64,000 bases of DNA from Fulvia fulva (lineage: Eukaryota; Ascomycota; Dothideomycetes; Mycosphaerellales; Mycosphaerellaceae): positions 248,001 to 312,000 of the forward strand of contig NC_063014.1 in assembly GCF_020509005.1 (NCBI RefSeq), given 5' to 3'. The notes under the pieces were generated by a model that was given only the letters and a program-made list of their open reading frames with translations, made no database searches and was not told where the DNA came from. Below, piece by piece: positions 52,472 through 64,000 of the stretch (its first letter is position 1; each line of letters begins with the position of its first letter). A program made the translations under genes and the position numbers.

Positions 52472-54790
52472 TCAAACACCCTTCCAAAACATCCCCTTCC
52501 TCTCAATCCCCACAACCTCCGCAATGACTCCCAACTCCGCTCTCTTGCCCCTATACGCACCCCGATGCACCATCTCCAACGCCAGCTCCCTCAGCGCCAC
52601 CATGACCTGATAATCATTTCTAGGCCACTGCTTCAGAACTGGCTGCAGATACTTGATCGTCGTCTCCCTCCCTGCTGCGAAGAGCAACTTCTCAAGTCTT
52701 CCCTTCGCCTCCTTCAGCCACTCCTCTGGCGGCTCAATAGGCGGCATCGGTGTGATCTTGTTGGCTTGACCTGGGTAGGGGATGTTCCACCACTCCTTCC
52801 AGAGGGTGGTAGAGCAGAGGAGGTGGGACTCTTGGGTTACTGCTTCGCGGAAGCTGTCGGTGTACTCGTCTACGCCGTTGATCTGAACGCTTCGTGTGGC
52901 TTTCGCTAATCGAGTGGCAGCATCGTACTCCCGCTGAGATGCGGGCATAGTAGCGATCACTTGCTCATTGATGGAGCGCTTGGTGGCGGCTGTGGAGTTG
53001 AAGCAGAAATTGCAGAGCGCGGGGCGAGGGCCGGAAGTATCGTCGTGGCAGCCTCTGTGTTGGGAGGTACCGCATTCGATGCAGGTGAAGCAGTCGGCCT
53101 TGGAGAGCTTGGAGGGCAGGCGGCATTTGCACGCGACCTTGTCGTAGGGAGATGGAGTGAGAGTAGGCGCGGCGCTGTCACCGCGTGTAACGCTCTCAGG
53201 AACGTCGAATGTGACCTGCTTCGCAGCCTTCGCTGGGCGGCCTGGCTTTCGTGGTGCCGTGCCCGGTGCAGACTTGCGAGGAGCAGAAGATTTAGCTTGG
53301 GTCGAGTCTGCAGGTGATGCCATGCCGTCGCTGGGCGAAGGCTGTCTCTTTCGCTTGGCGGCACCTGTACTCTGTTGAGACGGCACGGGCTTCAAGCGCG
53401 CTGGAGCGGGCTTCAGACGTGGCAGTGTTGGTCCTACCAAGCCCTGCTGCAAGGGTACTAGCTTCTGACGAGATGTTCTAGCAGCGAGAGCTGCGCGCAC
53501 TTCTGCTTTTGTTGTCCCTTGAGGTTTCCGTCGGGCTTGGCGGGGTGCGCGTGTGGGACTGCCATCGGTGAGCATGGCGCCCTCGTTGTCCGTCGAGAGT
53601 CTGCGTTCCAACTCTTCGAGATCATCGAGTCCATCACCGGAAGCTGCTGAAGGCGAGCTCTGGATCATTGACATGTTCTGAGGTAGTGCCTGGCTATCAT
53701 CAACGTCCATCTCAGTGTCGCCATCTTGATCAGATGGAGGTAGGCCTGCAGCAAGACGGTCCGCTTTCTTCCTAGCCACGAACCTGAAGAAGGAATCTTG
53801 GTTCTGTGCATAGTGTTAGCAAGACTTCTCATCACCAAGTGTGACATCACCTCCTACCTTGAGGAAGAATGCAGCCAGGAACTTCCGAGCATGTGCCCTC
53901 CGCTCCACCTGATGCCGATTCGCAGGGTCGCGAAAGAACTTCCAAGCTTCTTGTACTGCGTGCAGCATCTGCTTGCGCTGCCACCTGATGGTGGTCTCAC
54001 GCCGCGCAAGGAAGATCATGAAGCACCGGTTGCAAATGGGACCACCAACATCACCCTCTTCGCCATACAGCATGCATTCCTTGTGTTGCCACGCGCTGCA
54101 CTTGTTGCACAAGGAATAGTCGTCAATCTTGGTTGATCCCGTGCAAGGTCCATCGCAGCGAAATTCGGATGTGAAGTGCTTGAGTCTCACCCGCTGCTCT
54201 GCTGTTGCCTCTGGTCCGAATAACTTCGCTGCCAGCTGCTCTGGGTCCACCCTCTTCGTTGCTGTCGCCGTGTCGCTTGTCAAGGATGCGTTTGCTGAAG
54301 ACTCACCTGTACTTCCCGATATATTGGCTTGGTTGAGTGGATTGGTACTCATGCAAGGCTTGTGCAACCAGGTCGGGACGCCGTCGATATCGCTGAGCTC
54401 AAGGTCCACCTGAAATCGTACTGTGCCCGCTGGACAGGCGCATTTGATGTTCGGATCGCGTGGAGATATGACTATGCTGGGAGTGCTACGTGGAAGGTCC
54501 TGTACATATTGCTTAGCTGGTGTGACGGTTAGACTCGCCCAGTGCGGTATCTATACCTCTTCTATAGAGTTATTGTGCGCTGCAGCGCTGTCTGAGGTGG
54601 ACTCGGTAGCATTCGAGTCTATAGGAGTCTGCGACTCGGCGGAGTGATCTTGTTGCGAGTGGTGGCGCGCTGAGCTGTAACGCATTCGCTCTGCCTTCTG
54701 GAGAGACTGTGCTGGGTCCTCATAGGGGAGAGGCGGAAGTCGCACTGTTTTGGGATTTCCGCTGCCTGTCATGTCGACGTCGTCGTCCAT
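52472..54790 (-). CDS. Nuclear protein with two PHD-like zinc fingers
   Basis: Three exons, 54790-54557, 54409-53858 and 53803-52472, with introns of 147 and 54 bp, give 705 residues. All junctions are phase 0. The first 130 residues are acidic and Ser-rich. A first zinc finger lies at about 160-210 (CDGPC ... CNKCSAWQHKECML ... CNRC), followed by a helical region with WRQ/RWQRKQMLHAVQEAWKFF. A basic Pro/Ser/Lys-rich middle has AT-hook-like RKPGRPAKAAK. A second finger is near 480-530 (CKCR ... CIECGTSQHRGCH ... CNFCF). Both follow the Cys4-His-Cys3 spacing of PHD fingers loosely. It is probably a chromatin reader or scaffold; the binding target is unknown. Confidence 0.82.
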
Positions 54791-55221
54791 ATTGGCTGCG
54801 TTGTTGGTTGTGCTTTTCAAGGTGGTGGTGCATCGAGGTGGCGGTGGAGTCCTTCTTTATAGGCAGCCACCTGGTCCAAACCTCACACGCCCGCATTTGT
54901 GTACACTGAAGCGTGTCCAAGCGCGAAGTGAGATTTTTTCATCGGAGCTTTTCGGCGATGAGAGGACGCGTTGCCATACAAACGCTGCAAACTCGAATGC
55001 TCACTTCTTCGACACTCCGCAGTCATCCCCATGATGACATCGTGCTTGCTATCATGGTGCCTGGAGTTCGGCGCGAGCCGGCCTTGGTGCCTTGTATGCT
55101 GGTGTAGGTGAATGAACATAGCCTAGGACCATGGCTGTTCTTGCTCCTCTATGACAGGCAGGGGATCAGTGTAGGCCGGGATAGGATCATCGTGGTAATG
55201 GTTCGTGCAGCAATCGAGTCT
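54791..55221. other. Intergenic region
   Basis: About 430 bp between two minus-strand genes: the promoter of the zinc-finger gene and the 3' region of Rcl1. Nothing else is evident. Confidence 0.4.
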
Positions 55222-56430
55222 TCAAGCAATCTTTCTCCCCACGTTACCAACACCCTTGCCCACGATGCTCACTACAGCCTCTCCCTCATCATCACCATCT
55301 TTCAAGCCCCACCCACTCATACCAAAAGCTCTCAGATCCCTCGCAAGCTGCACAACCTCCTCAGAGCCCAGCACTTCTTTTCCCATTGCTAGCCTCCCCA
55401 CATCTTCGCTACCCATTGCCATCATGGTCAACATCGTAGGCGCAGCGACACTCGAAGCACACCCACCCTGCGCCACTGAATCCAGCAGCTGGAATGCACA
55501 CCTCTTTCCTAGATCCTCCGACACGTCCCCACCACTCGGCGAGCTGGCGATGTCTGCAGAGTAGAGCGCGCCTGTGTTGGACTCCGCCACGAGACTCAAG
55601 CCGAAGCCCAGTCCAATCTTCTTCTTTGCATTGGCATTGTTCCGTTCTGGCGCCGCAACCAATGGTGCAGAGCTGACGTCTGAGTATACGTATGTGTCCG
55701 GTGCGAATTCATTCAGCACTCCTCTCGCCGCTTCTATCATTCTTGCATTGTTCGCGCCTGCCACGCCTGTCGCATATGCCACACCTCTGATCCTCTTTAT
55801 CCTGCCACCGCTCAAGATGTGTATCGTCTTTGGTAACCGTACCTGATGTCCAAACACAAGCTGTACCTCGCCGCCTCCACCTCTCCCACCCTGTCCAGGA
55901 TTCGAGCGCCTCAACACACGCAGCTCCAAATCTCTCTCGATGCCAAAGCTCTTGAACAGTGGCAGTATCGCCGTCCTGACTGTATCCACGGACACATCCC
56001 CAGTCGGCGTAGCAGAAGTAATGACACCCGGCCCTGTAAACGTCACATTGACCTGCGACTTACTGAACGGCGCGAGCAAGCACAGCGGCATAATGAAGTA
56101 ACTCGCGCCTCGCGTGTTCTCCGCAGGCAGTTCATGCCGGATGACTCCCCCCGACGCGCCATGCCCAGCAGCACTCCCCGTGATCAAGCCCGGCTTGTAC
56201 AGCACAGTAGTGCCTGTGTACGAGAACTCTATTACGGATCCATTGGTGATTGCGTCGAGCAGTCGGAGGAAGGAGACTTCGTGAGGGGCGAGTCCTGGGG
56301 CGGTGTGCGAGGCGGCTCTGATCTGGGATACGCGCACCGGCCGGCCTGTCAGTGTTGCCAACACCAGACGCTGGACCAGGTGCTTGGAGCCTGTGAACTT
56401 CAGCGGCGGCGGGCTGGGCGCGGTTGTCAT
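55222..56430 (-). CDS. rcl1: RNA 3'-phosphate cyclase-like protein Rcl1
   Basis: A single exon of 402 residues. Motifs run LKFTGSKHLVQRLVLATLTG at the N-terminus, then GLAPHEVSFLRLLDAITNG, then GSAAGHGASGGVIRHELP. The middle has RTAILPLFKSFGI and GVAYATGVAGANNARMIEAA. The C-terminus has KRCAFQLLDSVAQGGCASS. The length and the start PPPLKFTGS fit Rcl1, which works with Bms1 in small-subunit processome cleavage of pre-rRNA, and not RtcA cyclase. A Gly-rich loop (GGRGGGGEVQ) is species-typical. The ATG at 56430 is the first in frame. Confidence 0.93.
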   Translation of the reverse strand: MTTAPSPPPLKFTGSKHLVQRLVLATLTGRPVRVSQIRAASHTAPGLAPHEVSFLRLLDAITNGSVIEFSYTGTTVLYKPGLITGSAAGHGASGGVIRHELPAENTRGASYFIMPLCLLAPFSKSQVNVTFTGPGVITSATPTGDVSVDTVRTAILPLFKSFGIERDLELRVLRRSNPGQGGRGGGGEVQLVFGHQVRLPKTIHILSGGRIKRIRGVAYATGVAGANNARMIEAARGVLNEFAPDTYVYSDVSSAPLVAAPERNNANAKKKIGLGFGLSLVAESNTGALYSADIASSPSGGDVSEDLGKRCAFQLLDSVAQGGCASSVAAPTMLTMMAMGSEDVGRLAMGKEVLGSEEVVQLARDLRAFGMSGWGLKDGDDEGEAVVSIVGKGVGNVGRKIA

Positions 56431-56990
56431 GGCGAGGGTGTTTGTGGTGCTGCGAGATTATGTTCTTGGGGTGGAGTTGCGAGCCATGTAGTCTGCGAGG
56501 CGAATAGGTGATCTGTTAGTCGGCAGTCCAACAAGAAATGCCGGTAGGGCGGCAGAAATCTCAAATCTATGAAGATTAAAGTTGAGATCCCTGCTTCCTC
56601 CACGCGATAGCGCCGATGGAACGGATCGCAGTCAGGAACGAGCACTACATATGTTTCAACGCACGGTCTATGCCACGATTCTACTAGGGCGAAGCGGCGG
56701 TAAATGATTCAAGAGGAGAGTTCATAAGGAAGAGAAGCCGCTCAAGGCGCTTCTCTGCTTTTCATTTCAGTCTCGTTCCTGGTCAGGCGAGATTTTCTGC
56801 CCAGCTATCACCACTCTTCTGCAAGCACACGGGGTATCATCATTCGAAGCCTCTGAGTCCCGACCCAAGCAGAACAGCCATTGCAGCTGCAGTAAGACTG
56901 CTCCGCAACATGGGTTCTGTTAAGCACGACAGTGTCCGCCCCACCAACTTTTGAGGCATCCAGAGCAGAGTATCTCGCAAGAACGTCCAT
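56431..56990. other. Intergenic region between Rcl1 and the RRM gene
   Basis: About 560 bp: promoter of Rcl1 and 3' UTR of the RRM gene. No gene is supported. Confidence 0.45.
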
Positions 56991-57854
56991 CTACTGCCAG
57001 CCTCCACCCTGCTGCTGTTGGCCGTAGCCACCGCCGCCGTTGGACTGCTGTTGGTATCCGCCTTCTGGTAATCGTTAGCAAAAATCATCGCGTCGTAGGC
57101 AAGTATGCATGACTCACCTTGACCACCTCCATAGCCGCCGCCTTGCTGACCGCCGTATCCGCCGCCGCCTCCACCGCGCCAGTTGTTGCCACCTCCGCCG
57201 TAGCCTTCTACAGATGTCAGTCGCGGTCGTTTGAGGGAATGGTCGTGGACCTACCTCCTCCACCGCCGTAACCTTGCTGACCGCCGTAACCTCCCTGGCC
57301 TCCGCCGTAGCCTCCTCCTCCATAGCCGCCGCGACCTCCGCCGCCGCCATAGCCGCCTGCGGAAGTGTTAGCTGGGTCGGGGTATGTAGGAATTTCTCGC
57401 ATCACATACCACGTCCGCCGCCGCCGCCGCCGCCTCCACCACTGCCGCGGTCGCTAGCCTTGTCGACGCGGATGGTGCGGCCGTCGAACCTGTCAAGACA
57501 TGTCAGTGGACTGGGGTGTCATGGCGTGGGCGGTACTCACTCGACGTTGTTCATGGCCTGAATGGCTGCATCAGCAGCGGAGTCCTCGGCAAACCGAACG
57601 AAGCCGAAGCCACGACTGCGACCGGTATCGCGATCCTTGACGACGATCTATGACATGTGAGCGCGGGCGACTCGTGTGAGAATGCGACGAGTGAGAGACG
57701 AACCGCTTCATCGACCTGGCCGTACTCCTCGAACTTGGTGCGCAAGGTCTGGTCGTCAGTGTGCCATGCTAGGCCTCTGTCGCACGCTGTCAGTGGACCA
57801 TGCAGGCCGATATACTGGCATTGGCGGCACAAACCCGATGAATAGTTTGGACAT
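56991..57854 (-). CDS. Glycine-rich RNA-binding protein (single RRM)
   Basis: Seven short exons: 57854-57835, 57776-57704, 57647-57541, 57489-57410, 57356-57255, 57207-57118 and 57064-56991, giving 181 residues. Introns are 47-88 bp. The RRM fills about 1-80: RNP2 is LFIGGLAW and RNP1 is RGFGFVRF, both intact. The rest is [12 protein letters not shown] repeat with Gln/Tyr ([11 protein letters not shown]), ending GGGWQ. This layout matches GRP/CIRBP-like cold- and stress-linked RNA-binding proteins. The last three introns all interrupt the Gly-rich tail after the first base of a codon, so internal exons 5 and 6 (102 and 90 nt) are symmetric and skippable. Every junction was checked for phase by hand. 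Confidence 0.93.
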
Positions 57855-60005
57855 TGCAGATCGTCACACCCGGTAGAGACCGAATCGAAGTGCTGTTTGC
57901 TGGATGTCGGTGTTTGGAGGTTCAATGCTCTCGCTAAGAAGGTGCCGAGTGAAGCGGAGAGGGTGTGATGTCGATGAGTGGTGTGGATGTTTGGATGAGA
58001 AGAGTCGCAAGATTCCTGTAAAGCTTTGGACGAGAGAGGTCACATGCCACGGCCAGGCGCCAATCAGCAGGGTTTGCACGTGGCAGCGATGTTAACTCAA
58101 CCTGAAGACGCGAATAAGCCGCCAATGATGGACAGCTGAGTGCAACAGTGAAGAACGAGACTGCAAGTGCCGCAAATAAAGGACCTCAGGACAGTTTGAA
58201 ATGTGGAATCTGAACGTTTGGCTGTGCGAGAAACACCAAGGACCGGGGAGCGGCTCTGCTGCACTGAAGAGGGAACGGCAGCGTCACAAAGCTGGCACTG
58301 CTGGAAAGTGCAATGCAGCCCACCAGTATGGCCCCTCCATCAGCCTCTGGTAGCTTGCATCTTGCATCAGTGTGCCCCTCATCTCCAATGCGCTGCGTCC
58401 AAACCAGCTCGCACACCCAACCGGACGCCAGCTTCCGCAGCCGCAGGAGCTACGCCCCGCAAGGCATCGACTCAGCGACAGCGCGGATGTTGTTGGGCTG
58501 CAGCTTGAATATGCGTGAGCATAGCAAATGTGGATGCCCTGACAGCTGTGAGTGGCTCTGAGAGCTGTCTGATACGTACCTGCAACGAATGGCATGCAGC
58601 GGACGGCCTCTTTTCTGCTTGCGTATGTCCCGTGGACGCAGTGCGATGCGGCTCATCACTGGCTAGTAGGGTAGCGTGCTTATTGATTGGGCTCGCCTTC
58701 GACAGCTAGCAGGCAGGACGCTGCGTTTGATCAAGGATGGCGTCCTGCAGTTTGCTCGCGAGCTCGATTGATTTTGGCGCCGGTTGCGTGCAGCCGTATT
58801 CTACACGTCATGTCTGATATTGAGTTTCGGTGAACAGACTGCTGGGAACACTACGGAAGACTCCTCAAGCGAGTCAAGATCGTCCAAGCCAGTCGGCATA
58901 GTCGGTGGATGCGGAAAGTTGCGGTGGTGTTGCTACAGCTGCAGAACATCCAAGATGCAGCAGCTGTCTATGCAGATTGAGTTAGTCAGTCCCTGGTGCG
59001 ACGCCAACCTGTAACAGGTGGCCGTTGCGTTGGTTGTGGGGGATATTCTAGTTTTTCGGCCGGCTCGGCTTGTTGTCAGTTGAGCTGTTTGAGATTTCTG
59101 GTGGGCGACAGATGTACAACAACCCAGCAGCAAGGCAATAATCTGTGCATACGCGAAAGTCTGACTGTCATGGTGTGCAGGGCTAGCAGGCGCGAGCGTC
59201 AACCGGAGCGAATGGAGACGGGCATGTATCACGCCATGGCAGGACCCTCGTAACTGCGATCCTCTGACCCAACCTGATAAAGTATATACACTATGTGCTG
59301 CCGTATACGGTATCTTCTTCACGGTGCGAGCAGTCCGGATAAGCTGACGACGAAGTTGCCGAATGGTCTAGCGCGTTGCATTGGGCACCACACCGTAGCT
59401 AAGCATTCCCGGGCATAACGCGCATTGTGGCGCCAGGGGTGAAAGGAGCATCCATGGAAGGATATATTAGCCTGCTGGGCGACCGCACTGCGCCGTCAAG
59501 ATGAAGCATGAAGTGCAATTGTCTGGTGTAACCACAGCCGACTTCATGAGCAGATGCACAAGATACTTCACGCCCAGCAAGATGGCCCACCGCCTTCGCC
59601 CAAGCAGACATCGCGTCAAACAGCCGATGCATTCGAAGCATTGGAGTACTGAAGTGTATGGTGCAGTCGAGTTGAAGATGACGAGTCTGCCTTCAACGTC
59701 CTTGCCTGCTGTTCACAGAGGTGCAACGCTCTCGCCTAATCCCGCAATGTGCCTTCCTTTCGTATCTGTCACTTTCCCCCTAGCAAGCAAGAACATCAGA
59801 AACATGACATGACCAACCATTGTGCGACTCTCCAACAGCGCAGTCTGGTACTGTACGACTGCTATGTCTGGATTTGAGTGTCGGTGAGCCTACTTCGCTT
59901 GGGCAGCGACCTTCCAGCGACATCGCCAGACGGCAGACCATCGATCAGGATCCAGCCACACCACCCTAGCCATCGTATGCATGGGCATGCCCACGTCCAA
60001 CACCC
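57855..60005. other. 2.15 kb region without a supported gene
   Basis: This is the longest gene-free stretch. Frames of 60-140 codons exist on both strands but none has a domain, signal peptide or plausible exon partner. A tRNA-box-A-like GCCGAATGGTC near 59360 has no T arm downstream. The right end should hold the promoter of the next gene. Confidence 0.5.
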
Positions 60006-62374
60006 ATGGATGTCCGCGCATGGCTCCAGAACACAGCCGATAGGGAGCCGCCGGACGAGGAAGACAGGGCAGGCTTTCCAGACTACCTGCGACCAGACCG
60101 CTACACTGCAGAAGGGCACACGCTTGTGCACCAGAGCAAGAGGAAGCGCGCATCGAGTGAACCACATTCTGCGCAGAAGCGTCCCTCGCGAGGACGACGT
60201 GGCGGTCAAGCACGACCAGCAGCACCCGATTCCAGCCCCGGCCATGGCCCAGAGCCACGTACCGACACCGCAAGCTCCAGCAGCTCTTCAAGGGAGGAAC
60301 GCAGAGAGTCGTCACCCGATCGTAGGTTCAACCGAACGTTCGAGCGACGTGCGCGACACAAGACGAAAGAGGACCGCTACGAGCCGAAGGCCAAGAAATG
60401 GAGGAAGGAGCACGAGTCGCGCAAGGACCACAAGTCGAAGTCGAAGTCCAAGCGTCGACAGTCGCATCGTAGTGGAGATGGCGCGCGTACGGCAGGTCTG
60501 GTGACAAGCTTCCAGCTGAAGGACCGGCCCAAGAATAATCGCTTGACGGTCAGTATGGCATAACTCTCCATCGTGGTTAAATCACACTGACTTCATATGT
60601 AGCTGCGTCCAGCGGATGTCAGCGCTGGCATCTTCAAGCATGGGAGAGCAGGCGCGCCTGTTGTTGGAAAAGGGTCTGGACGTAAGTCTCGGGAAGTACA
60701 GAATTACCTGACATGGACTGACGACAAATAGTTCCCGACCTGGTGTTCAACGAAATGAGGTTCCTTCGACGGCCGAGGGAACATCAAGACGAGATTCCGG
60801 TAGATCAGACTACGAAGGATTGCAGTGGAAAGGCAGACAAGCAGCCCGGACAGAACATCTCTGCCTACTTCGCGAAGCCACCACCCGAAGCACCACGGTC
60901 GCGCCAGCAACAGCAAACAGTCCCAGCACTCGATAGGATACCACATCAACGGTCGCAGGAAGTCGAAAAGGCAGCTGATGAGGTCCCACGTAGGCAGGAA
61001 CGCAGGAATGAAGCAGCGGGAAATCTTCCACCCGATCCGTTCTTGGGTTTTGGCAGCCGCGGCCCCAACCAAGAAGTGAGCAATGGCATCCGAAGAAGTG
61101 GCAGTTGCTACACCTGGTCAGAGTCTGTGCCTCCTGCGAAAGAGGACGCTGTGCAGACGAGGATACCAATGGCAGAAAGCGCTAGACATCCGGCCGATCA
61201 AGACGACTTCAGGAGGCCGTACTCACCGAAACATGTCGATGGCAACCCGAGAAGCTCAGCCAGAAGACGACCACCATCCGCACTGCGAGGACGTTGGGTG
61301 CATAGCAAGCGAGCTCCAGGCTCAGCCTCGGTGGATGTTTATCAGCAGGCTGTGTGTACCCAGAATGTGCATCGTGGCGATGGCTTGCCCGCGAGGAAGC
61401 AATCCTCTATGTCCTTGCCTCATTCTGTTCCGGAACCACCGCTTGAGAGTGCCTATAGCGCCAATCGAAGGCATGCAACGGGCAATTGTCCCAGATCTGA
61501 TATCCTGCGAATTGGAGACGACCATCAAGACGATATCGGTCGTCCAGCATTGCACCACCAAGACATGTTTTCCGACATCATCAGTGGCAAGGAGAATCAG
61601 GAGCCGTCTACTTCGACCCCAACCAGCAAATTGCTCAGGCGCGCGTTCCATGCCATTACCGGTCCGCAGGCCATAAAGCCAAGCAACACACATGGAGGTG
61701 GCCAGGGCGAACTCCAAAGACCTGATCGCAGTCCTTACCTGGCACAACCTAGCGACGGAGCTCTATACCAGAAGAGGCATATGGACGCGGAGTACGAGCA
61801 AGAATTGGACCAGCGGCGAAAGCAGCAGATTTGCAGCATGCCGGAGAGAGGATTTAGCAGATTGACTGAGACTTCTCGTCCTAAGCAACAGCAGTCAATG
61901 GCAAGGCCGACTACACTCACTGGTAATGTCATGCCTACGACTACATTACTGTCACGCGCCTTCCATGAGATTTCAACACGTTGCGAAGTGGCTCCTGATG
62001 CTGAGATGCTGGACAATGTTCCGACCTATCAGCCAGTTCCGCTGGGACGGCAGTACACTTTCACGAACAGTCGTCAGGCGGAAGATCTTGTTCGACGTCT
62101 TACTTCGAACCAACAGACGAATCATTTTGCATCTCGAGAAGCAGGAACAGGTGATATAGTGACTCGGCAGGATCACTTCAGTCATCAGGAAGCGGACAGC
62201 GACGGAGTGGCACATCTTCGTACAAATTCCGAAGTTGCACACTTATCGACAGGGCATCTCTATAGCCAAGTGTGGTCCAACAACGATGCAACGGATACTA
62301 CCCCAGACCCAGGTGGAGGTGAAGTGCAGCACGACAGTATGCCTGGCTTTTGGAAGCCGAACAGACTGTATTGA
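60006..62374 (+). CDS. Large basic, disordered protein of unknown function
   Basis: Three exons, 60006-60548, 60603-60681 and 60732-62374, give 754 residues. The start MDVRAWLQNTADREPP and the Arg/Lys/Ser-rich block (KSKSKSKRRQSHRSGD) suggest a nuclear protein. Exon 2 and the start of exon 3 restore NNRLTLRPADVSAGIFKHGRA and LPDLVFNEMRFLRRPREH, a segment conserved in many ascomycete hypothetical proteins. The rest is low complexity, with two copies of LL(R/S)RAFH(A/E)I and a terminal SMPGFWKPNRLY. It may be a cell-cycle or chromatin-linked disordered protein, but no family is assigned. The small middle exon (79 nt) is needed to connect the frames. Confidence 0.75.
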
Positions 62375-62984
62375 AAGGCGGGAACCGTTCGTCGTGTTCA
62401 TAGATACCACAAGTGCTGTCGGAGTCCGACATGTTGGTGCAATCTTCTGTCGATATTGCCTCATCGTCATGTCTCAGTATGATGTCTAGAGCGGGATCAT
62501 TGTAGGAGTGTGAGTCTAACATGTATCTTTTGTGGTCATCGCCGAGCACGAGCCGAATATTGGCACGGGCGGCGGGAGATGTCGACGGCGTGGATCATGT
62601 CGACACAGCACCACACAGCTCTCCATCTCCACGCTGACCGAGGTCATCAATCTTGCCTATCCATCTTCGCGTCGGACGATCCGTATGCTTCCACTACGCC
62701 TACACACCGCTGCCTCTCACGCTGCGCTGAGACGTGCCCGTGTGTCATCCCCGAAAGCCGCCTGGGTAAGCTGGGAGACAACGCCGATCGTGCCTGCCTC
62801 TACGCAGGCGTTGCATTATTTGATGGCAGCAGTCGAAGACCCTGGCAGACGCCCCACCAATTACGCCACTAAAAATCTGAGCGCCACGCAACGGACTGGC
62901 CAGCTCAAACACCACCTTTCTGCTTCAAACAACCAACTCATAAACATATACACCACCAATACCACCTCTGAGGCAACACCCACC
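62375..62984. other. Intergenic region upstream of pyrophosphatase
   Basis: About 610 bp, including the promoter and an A/C-rich leader (AACAACCAACTC..ACACCACC) just before the pyrophosphatase start. Open frames on the plus strand run into the first exon but are not coding. Confidence 0.45.
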
Positions 62985-64000
62985 ATGGCTCAGGCATCTC
63001 TCCCAACCCGCGGTACGTCCTCTCCGTCCTTCCCGTTGCAATGCTTCGTTGACCGCCTCTTCCAACCCCACCATGGCATGAAAACTTGCAGCTGTGTACT
63101 GACCCTTCGACAGGCGGCTATGACCCAAATGCTGCCCAGAAGTTCACTGCGCGCAAGATCGGCGCACCACACACTCTCGAGCACCGCGTCTACATCGAGA
63201 AGGATGGCGTTCCAGTCTCGCCATTCCACGACATCCCACTCTACGCCAACGAGCAGCAGACTGTGTTGAACATGGTTGTTGAGATTCCACGATGGACCAA
63301 CGCCAAGCAAGAGGTCAGTACGCATTACAGGGCTAGAAGCACTGTTGCAAGCAAGTCATTTGGCTTCACATTGCTTGGGGACTGACAATCATATGCTCGC
63401 AGATCTCCAAGGACGAGGAGCTCAACCCTATCAAGCAGGACACCAAGAAGGGCAAGCTTCGGTTCGTCCGCAACTGTTTCCCACACAAGGGCTACCTCTG
63501 GAATTACGGTGCTTTCCCACAGACTTGGGAAGACCCCAACGTCACACACCCAGAGACCAAGCAGAAGGGTGACAACGACCCGCTGGACGTCTGCGAGATC
63601 GGCGAGCTCGTCGCCAAGGTCGGTGAGGTCAAGCAGGTCAAGGTCCTCGGTGTCATGGCTCTCCTTGACGAGGGTGAGACCGACTGGAAGATCATCGTCA
63701 TCGATGTAAATGACCCGCTCGCACCTCGTCTTAACGATATCGAGGACGTCGAGCGTCATCTTCCAGGTCTCCTCCGTGCCACCAACGAGTGGTTCCGCAT
63801 CTACAAGATCCCAGACGGCAAGCCAGAGAACCAGTTCGCTTTCTCCGGCGAGTGCAAGAACCGCAAGTATGCTATGGACATCGTGCGGGAATGCGCTGAG
63901 GCTTGGGAGAAGCTCATTACGGGCAAGACACCAAAGGGCGAGATCAACCTCACCAACGTCTCGGTCCCACACAGTGCCGACCGTGTCGATGCGAAGAGCT
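62985..64000 (+). CDS. ipp1: Inorganic pyrophosphatase, partial at the right end
   Basis: Three exons are visible, 62985-63012, 63114-63313 and 63403 onward, cut by the window end at codon 275 or so. Splicing gives [20 protein letters not shown], then [20 protein letters not shown] and [13 protein letters not shown]. The active-site signature is [12 protein letters not shown], with [14 protein letters not shown] next. It hydrolyses pyrophosphate made in biosynthetic reactions, as a soluble family I enzyme of cytosol and nucleus. Yeast Ipp1 has 287 residues, so only a short C-terminal piece is missing. Codon use is strongly C-ending like eIF4A, consistent with high expression. Confidence 0.97.

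Noticed and set aside
59355..59400. tRNA-Leu-like GCCGAATGGTCTAG sequence
   Set aside because: No T loop or matching 3' acceptor downstream.
1..64000. Transposons, CRISPR arrays, operons, riboswitches or prophage
   Set aside because: No transposase or reverse-transcriptase motifs, no regularly spaced direct repeats, and eukaryotic gene structure throughout.

Overview
This is a 64 kb piece of a filamentous ascomycete nuclear chromosome. Genes lie on both strands at about 2 kb spacing. Introns are short (46-160 bp) with GT...AG ends and often a CTAAC-like branch site. The gene content fits: a Ypk/Gad8-type AGC kinase, ascomycete laccase, GH16 beta-glucanase, a 29.9 kDa-type complex I subunit and small secreted proteins. 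Protein flavour suggests Dothideomycetes (Capnodiales/Mycosphaerellales-like), but that is an inference. Nothing bacterial, viral or transposon-like was recognised.

Layout. 1-12 kb: a kinase-like protein, a Glo3-type ArfGAP, two small secreted-protein genes (the second appears broken or alternatively spliced) and a Ypk1/Gad8-type kinase. 12-21 kb: a (TC)43 microsatellite beside a laccase with an N-terminal CBM20-like domain, a FAD monooxygenase, an uncharacterised protein with two ubiquitin-like folds, and a FAHD1-type hydrolase. 21-32 kb: an F-box/JmjC protein divergent from eIF4A, a coiled-coil basic protein, a GH16 glucanase with three PAN-like modules, and a 76-residue CDC26-like APC/C subunit. 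32-39.7 kb: an unknown charged protein, then a tandem pair of paralogues of an unrecognised family, both interrupted by in-frame stops, then a small unknown gene. 40-48 kb: a partial tRNA-Val(CAC), thioredoxin reductase, a small nuclear-type protein, a five-exon P450 with a stop in its membrane-anchor region, and a complex I subunit with a 5-nt first exon. 48-64 kb: a two-domain membrane PDI, NAD(P)HX epimerase, a double zinc-finger protein, Rcl1, a Gly-rich RRM protein with seven exons, a large basic protein, and inorganic pyrophosphatase running off the right end.

Most genes are unlinked housekeeping functions; I see no metabolic gene cluster. Unusual regions are the secreted-protein genes (7.5-9.5 kb), the CBM20-laccase, the double-Ubl protein, and especially 34.7-38.7 kb, where a duplicated unknown gene is decaying by mutations that all read as C-to-T (or G-to-A) changes. 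Gene structures were reconstructed by hand from splice sites, reading frame and protein plausibility. No alignment or database search was run.
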